Shown: positions 32,241 to 41,999 of the stretch, one piece after another
How the letters are laid out: each line of letters starts with the position of its first letter
Numbering within the stretch: position 1 is the first letter of the stretch
Origin: Escherichia marmotae
GTDB taxonomy: Bacteria > Pseudomonadota > Gammaproteobacteria > Enterobacterales > Enterobacteriaceae
DNA length: 64,000 bases
Assembly: GCF_002900365.1 (NCBI RefSeq)
Contig: NZ_CP025979.1
Location: 2,294,001-2,358,000, forward strand
Direction: 5' to 3'
The notes under the pieces: generated by a model
Told to the model about the DNA's origin: nothing
Databases searched by the model: none
What the model saw: only the letters and a program-made list of their open reading frames with translations
Program-made: the position numbers and the translations under genes

Positions 32241-33437
32241 TCAGCTTGCGAGACGCATCACCTCTTTTCTGGCGACCTCGCGCGCATTGACATCAACAGA
32301 CAACACATCGTCCACGCATTGTGGTTCGCGCATATCCATTTTTTCCAGCACGGATAAATTCAACGCGGCGATATCCGTAAAACGAATCCGTTGCGCAAGG
32401 AAGGCTGCAACACTAATTTCGTTTGCGGCGTTCAATGCCGTCGTCGCAGCCTGGCCTTGTTCAAACGCATCCATCGCCAGTTTCAGACATGGATAACGTT
32501 CATAATCCGGTGCGGAAAATGTCAACGCACTCAGTTTGCAAAAATCGAGCGGCTTCACGCCAGAGTTCACGCGATTCGGCCATGCCATGGTGTGGGCAAT
32601 TGGCGTTCGCATGTCGGGTTCACCCAACTGCGCCAGAACACTGCCGTCCTGATAACGCACCATTGAGTGAATCACTGACTGCGGATGAATCAGCACTTCC
32701 ATCTGGCTGGCGCAGGCGTTAAACAACCAGCGCGCTTCAATGTATTCCAGACCTTTGTTCATCATGGTGGCCGAATCGACGGAAATTTTACGTCCCATCG
32801 ACCAGTTCGGATGTCGACAAGCTTGATCTGGCATCATTGTTGCCAAATCACGCAATGGCGTCTCACGGAAAGGGCCACCAGACCCGGTAAGTAAAATGGA
32901 CACCACGCCATTTTGCTCAAGGTCAGCGTATCCCAGATTGTGCTGAATAGGTTGCGGTAAACTCTGAAAAATGGCGTTGTGTTCGCTATCGACGGGTAAT
33001 AACTGCGCTTTGCTCTGCTTTACGGCGTCCATGAACAGACGTCCACAGGTGACCAGTGATTCTTTGTTTGCCAGCAGTATGGTTTTACCCGCGCGGATCG
33101 CGGCAAGCGTAGGTAGCAGGCCTGCGGCACCGACAATCGCAGCCATCACCTGATCAACATCGTCAAGCGCCGCCATATCGCAAGCAGCCTGCTGGCCACT
33201 TAAGACTTCGGTGCGGCTACCTTGTTGTTGTAGCGTCGTTTTAAGAAGTTTCGCACTCGCTTCATCGTCCATAACAGCATAGCGGGGAGAGAATTCCAGG
33301 CACTGTTCTACCATGCGAGTGACATTTTTTCCTGCCACCAGGGCAACTACGCGGAAGTGTTCGGGATTATGGCGCACCACGTCCAGCGTGCTGCAACCAA
33401 TCGAGCCGGTCGAGCCCAGAATGGTGAGTTGCTTCAT
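32241..33437 (-). CDS. dxr: 1-deoxy-D-xylulose 5-phosphate reductoisomerase
   Basis: First committed enzyme of the MEP isoprenoid pathway (IspC), 398 residues. It converts DXP to 2-C-methylerythritol 4-phosphate with NADPH and a divalent metal. The N-terminal NADPH-binding loop GSTGSIG is at 8-14. The metal and substrate loop is seen in LPVDSEHNAIFQ, and the conserved flexible loop in HPNWSMGRKISVDSATMMNKG. It lies between frr and uppS, and is bounded by terminators on both sides. Confidence 0.98.
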   Translation of the reverse strand: MKQLTILGSTGSIGCSTLDVVRHNPEHFRVVALVAGKNVTRMVEQCLEFSPRYAVMDDEASAKLLKTTLQQQGSRTEVLSGQQAACDMAALDDVDQVMAAIVGAAGLLPTLAAIRAGKTILLANKESLVTCGRLFMDAVKQSKAQLLPVDSEHNAIFQSLPQPIQHNLGYADLEQNGVVSILLTGSGGPFRETPLRDLATMMPDQACRHPNWSMGRKISVDSATMMNKGLEYIEARWLFNACASQMEVLIHPQSVIHSMVRYQDGSVLAQLGEPDMRTPIAHTMAWPNRVNSGVKPLDFCKLSALTFSAPDYERYPCLKLAMDAFEQGQAATTALNAANEISVAAFLAQRIRFTDIAALNLSVLEKMDMREPQCVDDVLSVDVNAREVARKEVMRLAS

Positions 33438-33466
33438 GAAACATCCAGAGTTGAGACAGAATAAAA

Positions 33467-33517
33467 AGCAAAACGCCGCCAGCCGATCCGCAAGGATCTA
33501 CTGAGCGGCGTTTTTGT
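33467..33517 (-). terminator. Intrinsic terminator after frr
   Basis: Read on the minus strand, AAAACGCCGCTCAG and a matching GGCGGCGTTTTG pair around a second inner hairpin (GATCC / GGATC). A T-rich run toward 33463 follows. It lies 12 nt behind the frr stop and 30 nt before dxr. Confidence 0.82.
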
Positions 33518-33528
33518 CGTTCAAGAAA

Positions 33529-34086
33529 TCAGAACTGCATCAGTTCTGCTTCTTTGTCTGCCAGCGCCGCTTCAATTTTCTTGATTGCAGCGTCAGTCAG
33601 TTTCTGTACATCGTCTTGAGAACGGCGATCATCATCTTCGCTGATCTCTTTTTCTTTCAACAGTGCTTTCACTTTGTCGTTCGCGTCACGGCGCACGTTA
33701 CGCACCGCAACACGTGCTTGTTCTGCTTCACCACGAACGATTTTGGTCAGATCTTTACGACGTTCTTCCGTCAGCGGAGGCAGTGGAACACGAATGTCGC
33801 TACCCGCAGAGTTCGGGTTCAGGCCGAGGTCGGACGCCATAATCGCTTTTTCAACGGCCGGAGACATTGAACGGTCAAACACGTTGATTTTCAGTGTACG
33901 GGAATCTTCTACCGTTACGCTTGCCAGTTGACGCAGCGGCGTCGGCGTGCCGTAATATTCCACGACAATGCCATCCAGCAGGCTGGGAGAAGCACGACCC
34001 GTGCGTATTTTGCTGATTTGGGTTTTGAACGCTTCTACGCATTTGTCCATGCGTACTTCAGCATCTTTTCTGATATCGCTAATCAC
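33529..34086 (-). CDS. frr: Ribosome recycling factor
   Basis: Essential protein of 185 residues that, with EF-G, splits post-termination ribosomes. The fold is a three-helix bundle with a small beta domain. The conserved N-terminal stretch KTQISKIRTGRASPSLLDGI and the basic helix RKDLTKIVRGEAEQARVAVRNVRRDAND are intact. It follows pyrH after a 291-nt spacer that holds a dyad-symmetric element. Confidence 0.98.
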   Translation of the reverse strand: MISDIRKDAEVRMDKCVEAFKTQISKIRTGRASPSLLDGIVVEYYGTPTPLRQLASVTVEDSRTLKINVFDRSMSPAVEKAIMASDLGLNPNSAGSDIRVPLPPLTEERRKDLTKIVRGEAEQARVAVRNVRRDANDKVKALLKEKEISEDDDRRSQDDVQKLTDAAIKKIEAALADKEAELMQF

Positions 34087-34203
34087 GTTACGAATCCTTG
34101 AAAACTTGTCTCAGTCAGACCAGACAGTCACACACAGTGGAAGTGTGCTAAGTATAGCCCTGATTAAACATATTACGGGTAATCGTCTGGATTATTAGAC
34201 TAT

Positions 34204-34310
34204 TTTATTTGCCATTTTGACCCTGGGCAGTGCTCGCAATCCTCACGTACTTTTGTACGCTCCGGTTGTTGCGCGCTGGCCGTGACCAAACTGCCTGAAA
34301 CAATAACGCC
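34204..34310. repeat. Dyad-symmetric intergenic element between pyrH and frr
   Basis: An imperfect palindrome about 100 bp long is centred near CACGTACTTTTGTACG, with arms GGGCAGTGCTCGCAATCC and GGTTGTTGCGCGCTGGCC. It has the look of a dispersed intergenic repeat (ERIC- or RSA-like class), but I cannot name the family with certainty. It fills most of the pyrH-frr spacer and would form a large hairpin in the message. Confidence 0.5.
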
Positions 34311-34377
34311 TTATAATCAGACTTACGTCCCCGCGATACTTATGCGGAATCTTACCCTTATTTATCCATTACGGGAA

Positions 34378-35103
34378 TTATTCCGTAATCAAAGTCCCTT
34401 CTTTTTCACCCATTACCACACGGCGCAGCGCACCCGGTTTGTTCATGTTGAAAACACGAATCGGTAATTTGTGGTCACGAGCCAGCGTAAAGGCAGCCAG
34501 GTCCATCACTTTCAGTTCTTTCTCCAGCACTTCACTGTAGGTCAACTGCTCGTACATAGTTGCAGTTGGATCTTGCGCCGGGTCAGCGGTAAACACACCG
34601 TCAACTTTGGTTGCTTTCAGCACCACATCGGCTTCAATTTCGATACCACGCAGGCAAGCTGCAGAGTCAGTGGTGAAGAATGGGTTACCAGTACCGGCAG
34701 AGAGGATCACCACACGGTTATTACGCAACAGGCTGATAGCTTCGGCCCAACTGTAGCTGTCACACACGCCATTCAATGGAATAGCGGACATCAGACGAGC
34801 GTTCACATAGGCGCGGTGCAGTGCATCACGCATTGCCAGGCCGTTCATCACGGTCGCCAGCATGCCCATGTGGTCGCCCACAACGCGGTTCATACCCGCT
34901 TTCGCCAGACCAGCACCACGGAACAGGTTACCCCCACCAATCACCACACCAACCTGAATACCCAGTTCAACCAGTTCTTTGATTTCCTGAGCCATGCGAT
35001 CCAGTATGCTTGCATCAATACCGAAGCCTTCAGTGCCCTGCAGAGCTTCGCCACTTAACTTAAGCAGAATGCGTTTATAGACGGGTTTTGCATTGGTAGC
35101 CAT
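34378..35103 (-). CDS. pyrH: Uridylate kinase
   Basis: Hexameric UMP kinase of the amino-acid-kinase fold, 241 residues, that makes UDP in pyrimidine synthesis. It is activated by GTP and inhibited by UTP. The phosphate-binding KLSGEAL and VVIGGGNLFRG segments lie in the first 65 residues, and the nucleotide region KATKVDGVFTADP is in the second half. It is encoded between tsf (146 nt upstream) and frr, on the same strand. Confidence 0.98.
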   Translation of the reverse strand: MATNAKPVYKRILLKLSGEALQGTEGFGIDASILDRMAQEIKELVELGIQVGVVIGGGNLFRGAGLAKAGMNRVVGDHMGMLATVMNGLAMRDALHRAYVNARLMSAIPLNGVCDSYSWAEAISLLRNNRVVILSAGTGNPFFTTDSAACLRGIEIEADVVLKATKVDGVFTADPAQDPTATMYEQLTYSEVLEKELKVMDLAAFTLARDHKLPIRVFNMNKPGALRRVVMGEKEGTLITE

Positions 35104-35214
35104 GTTTCTTTCCTGAGACTGTCAACGATTGAAATGAATTAATACTGGCGACATTGTACGTCGCTTTTCAGCGCAGCCCCATAAGGGTTAGCTGAATTTA
35201 CAAGATGGGCGCAA

Positions 35215-35240
35215 AAAGAAGCCGCCCTCAGGCGGCTCCT
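35215..35240 (-). terminator. Intrinsic terminator after tsf
   Basis: On the minus strand, AGCCGCC-TGAG-GGCGGCT is followed by TCTTTTTG. It lies 10-35 nt behind the tsf stop and should end most rpsB-tsf transcripts before pyrH. Confidence 0.9.
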
Positions 35241-35249
35241 TTTCGATAA

Positions 35250-36101
35250 TTAAGACTGCTTGGACATCGCAGCAACTTCTGCTGCAAAGTCAGTCTCAAC
35301 TTTCTCGATGCCTTCACCCACTTCGAAGCGGATGAAGCCAGTCACTTCAGCGTTATGCTCTTTCAGCAGCTGACCAACAGTTTTTGCCGGTTCCATAACG
35401 AACGGCTGACCGGTCAGAGAAACTTCGCCGGTGAATTTCTTCATGCGGCCTTCAACCATTTTCTCTGCGATTTCTTTCGGCTTACCAGACTGCATCGCGA
35501 TGTCCAACTGTACCTGGTATTCTTTCTCTACCACTTCAGCGGATACGTCTTCCGGTTTGATGAATTCTGGTTTGCTTGCAGCAACATGCATAGCGATGTG
35601 TTTAACCAGCTCTTCGTCAGCGCCTTTAGCAGCAACCAGAACGCCGATACGCGCGCCGTGCTGATAAGAACCCAGAACGTCGCCTTCCAGCGCAGCAACA
35701 CGGCGAATGTTGATGTTTTCACCGATTTTCGCTACCAGCGCAACACGTTCTTCTTCGAACTGTGCTTTCAGAACTTCAACGTCAGTGATTTTGCCAGCAA
35801 CCGCTGCGTCCAGCACTTTGTCTGCGAACGCCTGGAAACCAGCATCTTTTGCCACGAAGTCAGTCTGGCAGTTAACTTCCAGAATGATGCCGTAGTTGCC
35901 GTCGATTTTGGTTTTGATCACGCCGTCAGCAGCAACGTTGCCTGCTTTTTTCGCTGCTTTGATCGCACCAGACTTACGCATGTTTTCGATTGCCAGCTCG
36001 ATGTCGCCGTTAGCTTCAGTCAGTGCTTTTTTGCAATCCATCATGCCTGCGCCAGTACGCTCACGCAGCTCTTTTACCAGGGATGCGGTAATTTCAGCCA
36101 T
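35250..36101 (-). CDS. tsf: Translation elongation factor Ts
   Basis: Guanine nucleotide exchange factor that recharges EF-Tu with GTP, 283 residues. The N-terminal UBA-like domain (TASLVKELRERTGAGMMDCK) and the TDFVAKDAGF loop, whose Asp-Phe pair inserts into EF-Tu, are both clear. A coiled-coil module and a C-terminal part ending VAAMSKQS follow. It is cotranscribed with rpsB, separated by a 252-nt spacer with an attenuator hairpin and an ERIC element. Confidence 0.98.
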   Translation of the reverse strand: MAEITASLVKELRERTGAGMMDCKKALTEANGDIELAIENMRKSGAIKAAKKAGNVAADGVIKTKIDGNYGIILEVNCQTDFVAKDAGFQAFADKVLDAAVAGKITDVEVLKAQFEEERVALVAKIGENINIRRVAALEGDVLGSYQHGARIGVLVAAKGADEELVKHIAMHVAASKPEFIKPEDVSAEVVEKEYQVQLDIAMQSGKPKEIAEKMVEGRMKKFTGEVSLTGQPFVMEPAKTVGQLLKEHNAEVTGFIRFEVGEGIEKVETDFAAEVAAMSKQS

Positions 36102-36155
36102 TCTAAAATCCTCGGAGATGTGATCTGCCCGGAATTAAACCGCACAGATATAAAA

Positions 36156-36187
36156 GTGAAAAAGGGGGCCATATGCAGGCCCCCTAA
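36156..36187 (-). terminator. Attenuator-like terminator between rpsB and tsf
   Basis: Read on the minus strand, GGGGGCC-TGCATAT-GGCCCCC is followed by TTTTTCACTTTT. It stands in the transcribed spacer of rpsB-tsf, about 55 nt before the tsf start, so partial termination here could set the ratio of S2 to EF-Ts messages. Confidence 0.8.
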
Positions 36188-36218
36188 CCAAACGTGTACT
36201 ACCTGGTCTATAAGGGCT

Positions 36219-36340
36219 CTCCCCTTCATATTTCAAGCTGCAGGCGCGTTGTCTTCGCTCACTCAGGTCACTTACTTAAGTAAGCTCTCTGGGATTCTCG
36301 AGCTTGCCGCCTTCCTGCAACTCGAACTATTTCGGGGGAG
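36219..36340. repeat. ERIC element in the rpsB-tsf spacer
   Basis: About 122 bp with the ERIC core CTCACTCAGGTCACTTAC and AAGTAAGCTCTCTGGGATTC, plus inverted ends CTCCCCTTCATATTTCAAGC and CTCGAACTATTTCGGGGGAG. It is more diverged than the copy at 16698-16824. Being transcribed with rpsB-tsf, it should fold into a long hairpin in that mRNA. Confidence 0.85.
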
Positions 36341-36353
36341 TTATCAAGCCTTA

Positions 36354-37301
<948 letters not shown>

Positions 37302-37444
37302 TCACACGATGAATTTTCTATTACAGGAAACCCCCGGTGGCACGTTTCGCGAAGTTCAGAATGATTCTCAATTTGGCAGGGTGTGATACCATTGACAGCA
37401 CTTAAATATATTGTCGGTATCACCGACGCTGATGGACAGAATTA

Positions 37445-38239
37445 ATGGCTATCTCAATCAAGACCCCTGAAGATATCGAAAAAATGCGCGTCGCTGGCCG
37501 CCTGGCTGCCGAAGTGCTGGAAATGATCGAACCGTATGTTAAACCGGGCGTCAGCACCGGCGAACTGGATCGCATCTGTAATGATTATATTGTTAATCAG
37601 CAACACGCAGTTTCTGCCTGCCTCGGCTATCACGGTTATCCGAAATCCGTTTGCATTTCTATTAATGAAGTGGTGTGCCACGGTATCCCGGACGACGCCA
37701 AACTGCTGAAAGACGGCGACATCGTTAACATTGACGTCACCGTAATCAAAGATGGTTTCCACGGCGACACCTCAAAAATGTTTATCGTCGGTAAACCGAC
37801 CATCATGGGCGAACGCCTGTGTCGCATTACGCAAGAGAGCCTGTATCTGGCGCTGCGTATGGTAAAACCGGGCATTAATCTGCGTGAAATCGGCGCGGCA
37901 ATTCAGAAATTTGTCGAAGCAGAAGGCTTCTCCGTCGTTCGTGAATATTGCGGGCACGGCATTGGTCGCGGCTTCCATGAAGAGCCGCAAGTGCTGCACT
38001 ATGACTCCCCAGAAACCAACGTCGTGCTGAAACCGGGGATGACCTTCACCATCGAGCCAATGGTCAACGCGGGTAAAAAAGAGATCCGCACCATGAAAGA
38101 TGGCTGGACGGTAAAAACCAAAGATCGCAGCTTGTCTGCACAATACGAGCATACTATTGTAGTGACCGATAACGGCTGCGAAATTCTGACGCTACGCAAG
38201 GATGACACCATCCCGGCGATAATCTCGCACGACGAATAA
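37445..38239 (+). CDS. map: Methionine aminopeptidase
   Basis: Essential type I enzyme of 264 residues that removes the initiator Met when the next residue is small. The pita-bread fold metal ligands are recognisable: Asp97 and Asp108 (NIDVTVIKDGFHGDTSKM), His171 (CGHGIGRGFHEEP), Glu204 (FTIEPMVNAG) and Glu235 (AQYEHTIVV). The substrate-positioning His79 is in VVCHGIPDD. It is divergent from rpsB and followed by a REP and a terminator. Confidence 0.98.
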   Translation: MAISIKTPEDIEKMRVAGRLAAEVLEMIEPYVKPGVSTGELDRICNDYIVNQQHAVSACLGYHGYPKSVCISINEVVCHGIPDDAKLLKDGDIVNIDVTVIKDGFHGDTSKMFIVGKPTIMGERLCRITQESLYLALRMVKPGINLREIGAAIQKFVEAEGFSVVREYCGHGIGRGFHEEPQVLHYDSPETNVVLKPGMTFTIEPMVNAGKKEIRTMKDGWTVKTKDRSLSAQYEHTIVVTDNGCEILTLRKDDTIPAIISHDE

Positions 38240-38257
38240 GAGGAAGACAAACGCAAA

Positions 38258-38337
38258 ATTGCCTGATGCGTCCTACCTTCTCCATTTGCAAGAAGTTGTA
38301 GGCAGGATAAGGCGTTCACGCCGCATCCGGCATGAAC
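38258..38337 (+). repeat. REP-type palindrome after map
   Basis: REP-like half units TTGCCTGATGCGTCCTACC and GGCAGGATAAGGCGTTCACG, followed by CCGCATCCGGC, pair with each other across a short spacer. They occupy the 3' untranslated stretch of map before its terminator. Confidence 0.75.
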
Positions 38338-38361
38338 AAAGCGTACTTTGTCAACAATCTG

Positions 38362-38386
38362 AAGCCGGCGAATGCCGGCTTTTTTA
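38362..38386 (+). terminator. Intrinsic terminator after map
   Basis: AAGCCGGC-GAAT-GCCGGCTT followed by a run of T residues, located 123 nt behind the map stop and 33 nt before glnD. Confidence 0.9.
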
Positions 38387-38418
38387 ATGCGATAATTTAA
38401 TCTTATGGGTGGCGCACA

Positions 38419-41091
38419 ATGAATACCCTTCCAGAACAGTACGCAAACACCGCTCTCCCCACCCTTCCCGGTCAACCGCAAAACCCTGGCGTCTGGCCCC
38501 GTGATGAATTAACCGTCTGTGGAATAAAAGCCCATATCGACACTTTCCAGCGTTGGCTGGGCGATGCCTTTGACAGCGGGATTTCTGCGGAACAATTGAT
38601 TGAGGCGCGCACTGAGTTTATCGACCAGCTCCTGCAACGTTTATGGATAGAAGCGGGTTTCAGCCAGATTGCCGATCTGGCGCTGGTTGCCGTCGGTGGC
38701 TATGGTCGCGGCGAGTTACATCCGCTTTCAGATATCGATTTACTGATCTTAAGTCGTAAAAAACTCCCGGACGATCAGGCGCAAAAAGTGGGCGAACTGT
38801 TAACGCTGCTCTGGGATGTGAAGCTGGAAGTCGGTCATAGCGTGCGCACCCTTGAAGAGTGTATGTTGGAAGGGTTATCGGATTTAACCGTCGCCACCAA
38901 TTTAATTGAATCACGTCTGTTGATTGGCGATGTGGCGCTATTTCTCGAACTGCAAAAGCATATTTTCAGCGAAGGATTCTGGCCTTCTGACAAGTTCTAC
39001 GCGGCGAAAGTTGAGGAGCAAAACCAGCGCCACCAGCGTTATCACGGCACCAGTTACAACCTCGAACCAGATATCAAAAGCAGCCCCGGCGGCTTGCGTG
39101 ATATCCACACCCTGCAATGGGTCGCCCGCCGACATTTCGGTGCTACATCGCTGGATGAAATGGTGGGGTTTGGCTTCTTAACGTCTGCGGAGCGGGCGGA
39201 ATTAAACGAGTGTCTGCATATATTGTGGCGCATTCGCTTTGCCCTGCATCTGGTCGTTAGCCGTTACGATAACCGACTGCTGTTTGATCGCCAGTTAAGC
39301 GTCGCCCAGCGTCTGAATTACAGTGGCGAAGGTAACGAACCGGTCGAACGAATGATGAAGGATTATTTCCGCGTCACGCGTCGCGTCAGCGAACTCAACC
39401 AGATGCTGCTGCAACTGTTCGATGAAGCCATCCTCGCCCTCCCCGCAGATGAAAAACCACGTCCGATTGACGATGAATTTCAGCTACGTGGTACGCTGAT
39501 CGACCTACGCGATGAAACGCTGTTTATGCGCCAGCCGGAAGCCATCTTGCGCATGTTTTATACCATGGTGCGCAATAGCGCGATCACTGGTATTTACTCC
39601 ACCACGCTGCGTCAGTTGCGCCATGCCCGTCGCCATCTGCAACAACCGCTGTGTAATATTCCGGAAGCGCGAAAACTGTTTTTAAGCATTCTTCGACACC
39701 CTGGCGCAGTGCGTCGCGGACTTTTGCCAATGCATCGTCATAGCGTGCTCGGTGCCTATATGCCGCAGTGGTCGCATATCGTCGGGCAGATGCAGTTTGA
39801 CTTGTTCCACGCTTACACAGTAGATGAACACACCATTCGCGTGATGCTGAAACTGGAAAGTTTTGCCAGTGAAGAGACGCGCCCTCGCCACCCGTTGTGT
39901 GTGGATGTCTGGCCACGCCTGCCATCGCCGGAGCTGATTTTCATCGCCGCATTGTTTCATGATATCGCCAAAGGACGCGGCGGCGATCACTCCATACTCG
40001 GCGCACAAGACGTGGTGAATTTTGCTGAACTCCACGGGCTGAACTCGCGCGAAACGCAACTGGTGGCCTGGCTGGTTCGCCAGCACTTGCTAATGTCGGT
40101 AACCGCTCAGCGCCGTGATATTCAGGACCCGGAAGTCATCAAACAGTTTGCCGAAGAAGTACAAACGGAAAATCGTCTGCGCTATCTGGTATGCCTGACG
40201 GTGGCTGATATTTGTGCCACTAACGAAACGCTGTGGAATAGCTGGAAGCAAAGTCTGTTGCGTGAGCTCTATTTTGCTACCGAAAAGCAGCTACGACGCG
40301 GAATGCAAAATACGCCGGATATGCGCGAACGGGTTCGCCATCACCAGCTTCAGGCGCTGGCTCTGTTGCGCATGGATAACATCGACGAAGAGGCGCTGCA
40401 CCAAATTTGGTCGCGCTGTCGCGCTAACTATTTTGTCCGCCATAGCCCAAATCAACTGGCCTGGCACGCGCGCCATTTATTACAGCACGATTTAAGTAAG
40501 CCGCTGGTATTACTTAGCCCGCAAGCCACGCGCGGTGGCACCGAGATTTTTATCTGGAGCCCGGACCGCCCATACCTGTTTGCCGCCGTTTGTGCCGAGT
40601 TAGACCGTCGCAATTTAAGCGTTCATGACGCGCAAATTTTCACCACCCGCGACGGTATGGCGATGGATACCTTCATCGTGCTGGAGCCAGATGGCAGCCC
40701 TCTGTCCACTGTTCGCCATGAAGTTATTCGTTTTGGTCTGGAGCAGGTACTGACACAAAGTAGCTGGCAGCCACCTCAGCCGCGTCGTCAACCCGCCAAA
40801 CTGCGTCATTTTACCGTTGAAACCGAAGTGACGTTTTTGCCAACCCATACCGACCGAAAATCATTCCTCGAGCTGATTGCTCTCGACCAGCCTGGACTGC
40901 TGGCACGGGTAGGGAAAATTTTTGCCGATCTGGGAATTTCGCTTCATGGTGCCAGAATTACAACCATTGGTGAGCGAGTAGAAGATTTATTCATAATCGC
41001 CACCGCTGACCGACGTGCACTTAATAACGAGTTGCAGCAGGAAGTACATCAGCGGTTGACAGAGGCCCTCAATCCAAACGATAAAGTGTGA
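38419..41091 (+). CDS. glnD: Bifunctional uridylyltransferase/uridylyl-removing enzyme
   Basis: Nitrogen sensor of 890 residues that uridylylates PII (GlnB, GlnK) when glutamine is low and removes UMP when it is high. The nucleotidyltransferase domain has GGYGRGELHPLSDIDLL near residue 90-107. A central HD domain (LFHDIAKGRGGDHS) performs UMP removal. Two C-terminal ACT domains (EIFIWSPDRPYLFAAVCAEL; LELIALDQPGLLARVGKIF) bind glutamine. All domains are present and full length. dapD follows by 30 nt. Confidence 0.98.
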   Translation: MNTLPEQYANTALPTLPGQPQNPGVWPRDELTVCGIKAHIDTFQRWLGDAFDSGISAEQLIEARTEFIDQLLQRLWIEAGFSQIADLALVAVGGYGRGELHPLSDIDLLILSRKKLPDDQAQKVGELLTLLWDVKLEVGHSVRTLEECMLEGLSDLTVATNLIESRLLIGDVALFLELQKHIFSEGFWPSDKFYAAKVEEQNQRHQRYHGTSYNLEPDIKSSPGGLRDIHTLQWVARRHFGATSLDEMVGFGFLTSAERAELNECLHILWRIRFALHLVVSRYDNRLLFDRQLSVAQRLNYSGEGNEPVERMMKDYFRVTRRVSELNQMLLQLFDEAILALPADEKPRPIDDEFQLRGTLIDLRDETLFMRQPEAILRMFYTMVRNSAITGIYSTTLRQLRHARRHLQQPLCNIPEARKLFLSILRHPGAVRRGLLPMHRHSVLGAYMPQWSHIVGQMQFDLFHAYTVDEHTIRVMLKLESFASEETRPRHPLCVDVWPRLPSPELIFIAALFHDIAKGRGGDHSILGAQDVVNFAELHGLNSRETQLVAWLVRQHLLMSVTAQRRDIQDPEVIKQFAEEVQTENRLRYLVCLTVADICATNETLWNSWKQSLLRELYFATEKQLRRGMQNTPDMRERVRHHQLQALALLRMDNIDEEALHQIWSRCRANYFVRHSPNQLAWHARHLLQHDLSKPLVLLSPQATRGGTEIFIWSPDRPYLFAAVCAELDRRNLSVHDAQIFTTRDGMAMDTFIVLEPDGSPLSTVRHEVIRFGLEQVLTQSSWQPPQPRRQPAKLRHFTVETEVTFLPTHTDRKSFLELIALDQPGLLARVGKIFADLGISLHGARITTIGERVEDLFIIATADRRALNNELQQEVHQRLTEALNPNDKV

Positions 41092-41121
41092 TGTGTTTAC
41101 TGATATGAAAAGAGTTTAACA

Positions 41122-41946
41122 ATGCAGCAGTTACAGAACATTATTGAGACCGCTTTTGAACGCCGTGCCGAGATCACGCCAGCCAATGCAGACACCGTTA
41201 CCCGCGAAGCGGTAAATCAGGTGATCGCCCTGCTGGATTCCGGCGCACTGCGTGTTGCGGAAAAAATTGACGGTCAGTGGGTGACGCATCAGTGGTTAAA
41301 AAAAGCGGTGCTGCTCTCTTTCCGTATTAATGATAATCAGGTGGTAGAAGGAGCAGAAAGCCGCTACTTCGATAAAGTGCCGATGAAATTCGCCAACTAC
41401 GACGAAGCACGTTTCCAGAAAGAAGGCTTCCGCGTGGTGCCACCCGCGGCAGTGCGTCAGGGTGCGTTTATCGCCCGTAACACTGTGCTGATGCCGTCTT
41501 ATGTCAACATCGGTGCATACGTTGATGAAGGTACGATGGTTGATACCTGGGCCACAGTCGGTTCCTGTGCGCAGATTGGTAAAAACGTGCACCTGTCTGG
41601 CGGTGTAGGTATCGGTGGTGTGCTGGAGCCGCTGCAGGCTAACCCGACCATCATTGAAGATAACTGCTTCATCGGCGCGCGTTCTGAAGTCGTTGAAGGC
41701 GTAATTGTCGAAGAAGGTTCCGTTATTTCCATGGGCGTATACATCGGTCAGAGCACCCGTATTTACGACCGTGAAACGGGTGAAATCCACTATGGTCGCG
41801 TTCCGGCAGGTTCTGTAGTTGTTTCTGGCAACCTGCCGTCGAAAGATGGTAAATACAGCCTTTACTGTGCTGTTATTGTTAAGAAAGTTGACGCGAAAAC
41901 CCGCGGTAAAGTCGGCATCAACGAACTGCTGCGTACCATCGATTAA
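41122..41946 (+). CDS. dapD: Tetrahydrodipicolinate N-succinyltransferase
   Basis: Trimeric left-handed beta-helix enzyme of 274 residues that succinylates tetrahydrodipicolinate in the lysine and meso-diaminopimelate pathway. Hexapeptide repeats run through MPSYVNIGAYVDEGTMVDTWATVG and onward. The conserved SGGVGIGGVLEPLQ segment is near the active site. It follows glnD closely and is closed by a strong terminator before yaeI. Confidence 0.98.
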   Translation: MQQLQNIIETAFERRAEITPANADTVTREAVNQVIALLDSGALRVAEKIDGQWVTHQWLKKAVLLSFRINDNQVVEGAESRYFDKVPMKFANYDEARFQKEGFRVVPPAAVRQGAFIARNTVLMPSYVNIGAYVDEGTMVDTWATVGSCAQIGKNVHLSGGVGIGGVLEPLQANPTIIEDNCFIGARSEVVEGVIVEEGSVISMGVYIGQSTRIYDRETGEIHYGRVPAGSVVVSGNLPSKDGKYSLYCAVIVKKVDAKTRGKVGINELLRTID

Positions 41947-41956
41947 GAGTATGTAC

Positions 41957-41985
41957 ACGGGCAGCATGATGCTGCCCGTTTTCTT
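41957..41985 (+). terminator. Intrinsic terminator after dapD
   Basis: Near-perfect stem ACGGGCAGCAT / ATGCTGCCCGT followed by TTTCTTTG, 10 nt behind the dapD stop. It overlaps the approach to yaeI, so yaeI would need read-through or its own promoter. Confidence 0.9.
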
Positions 41986-41999
41986 TGCAGGGAAAGATG

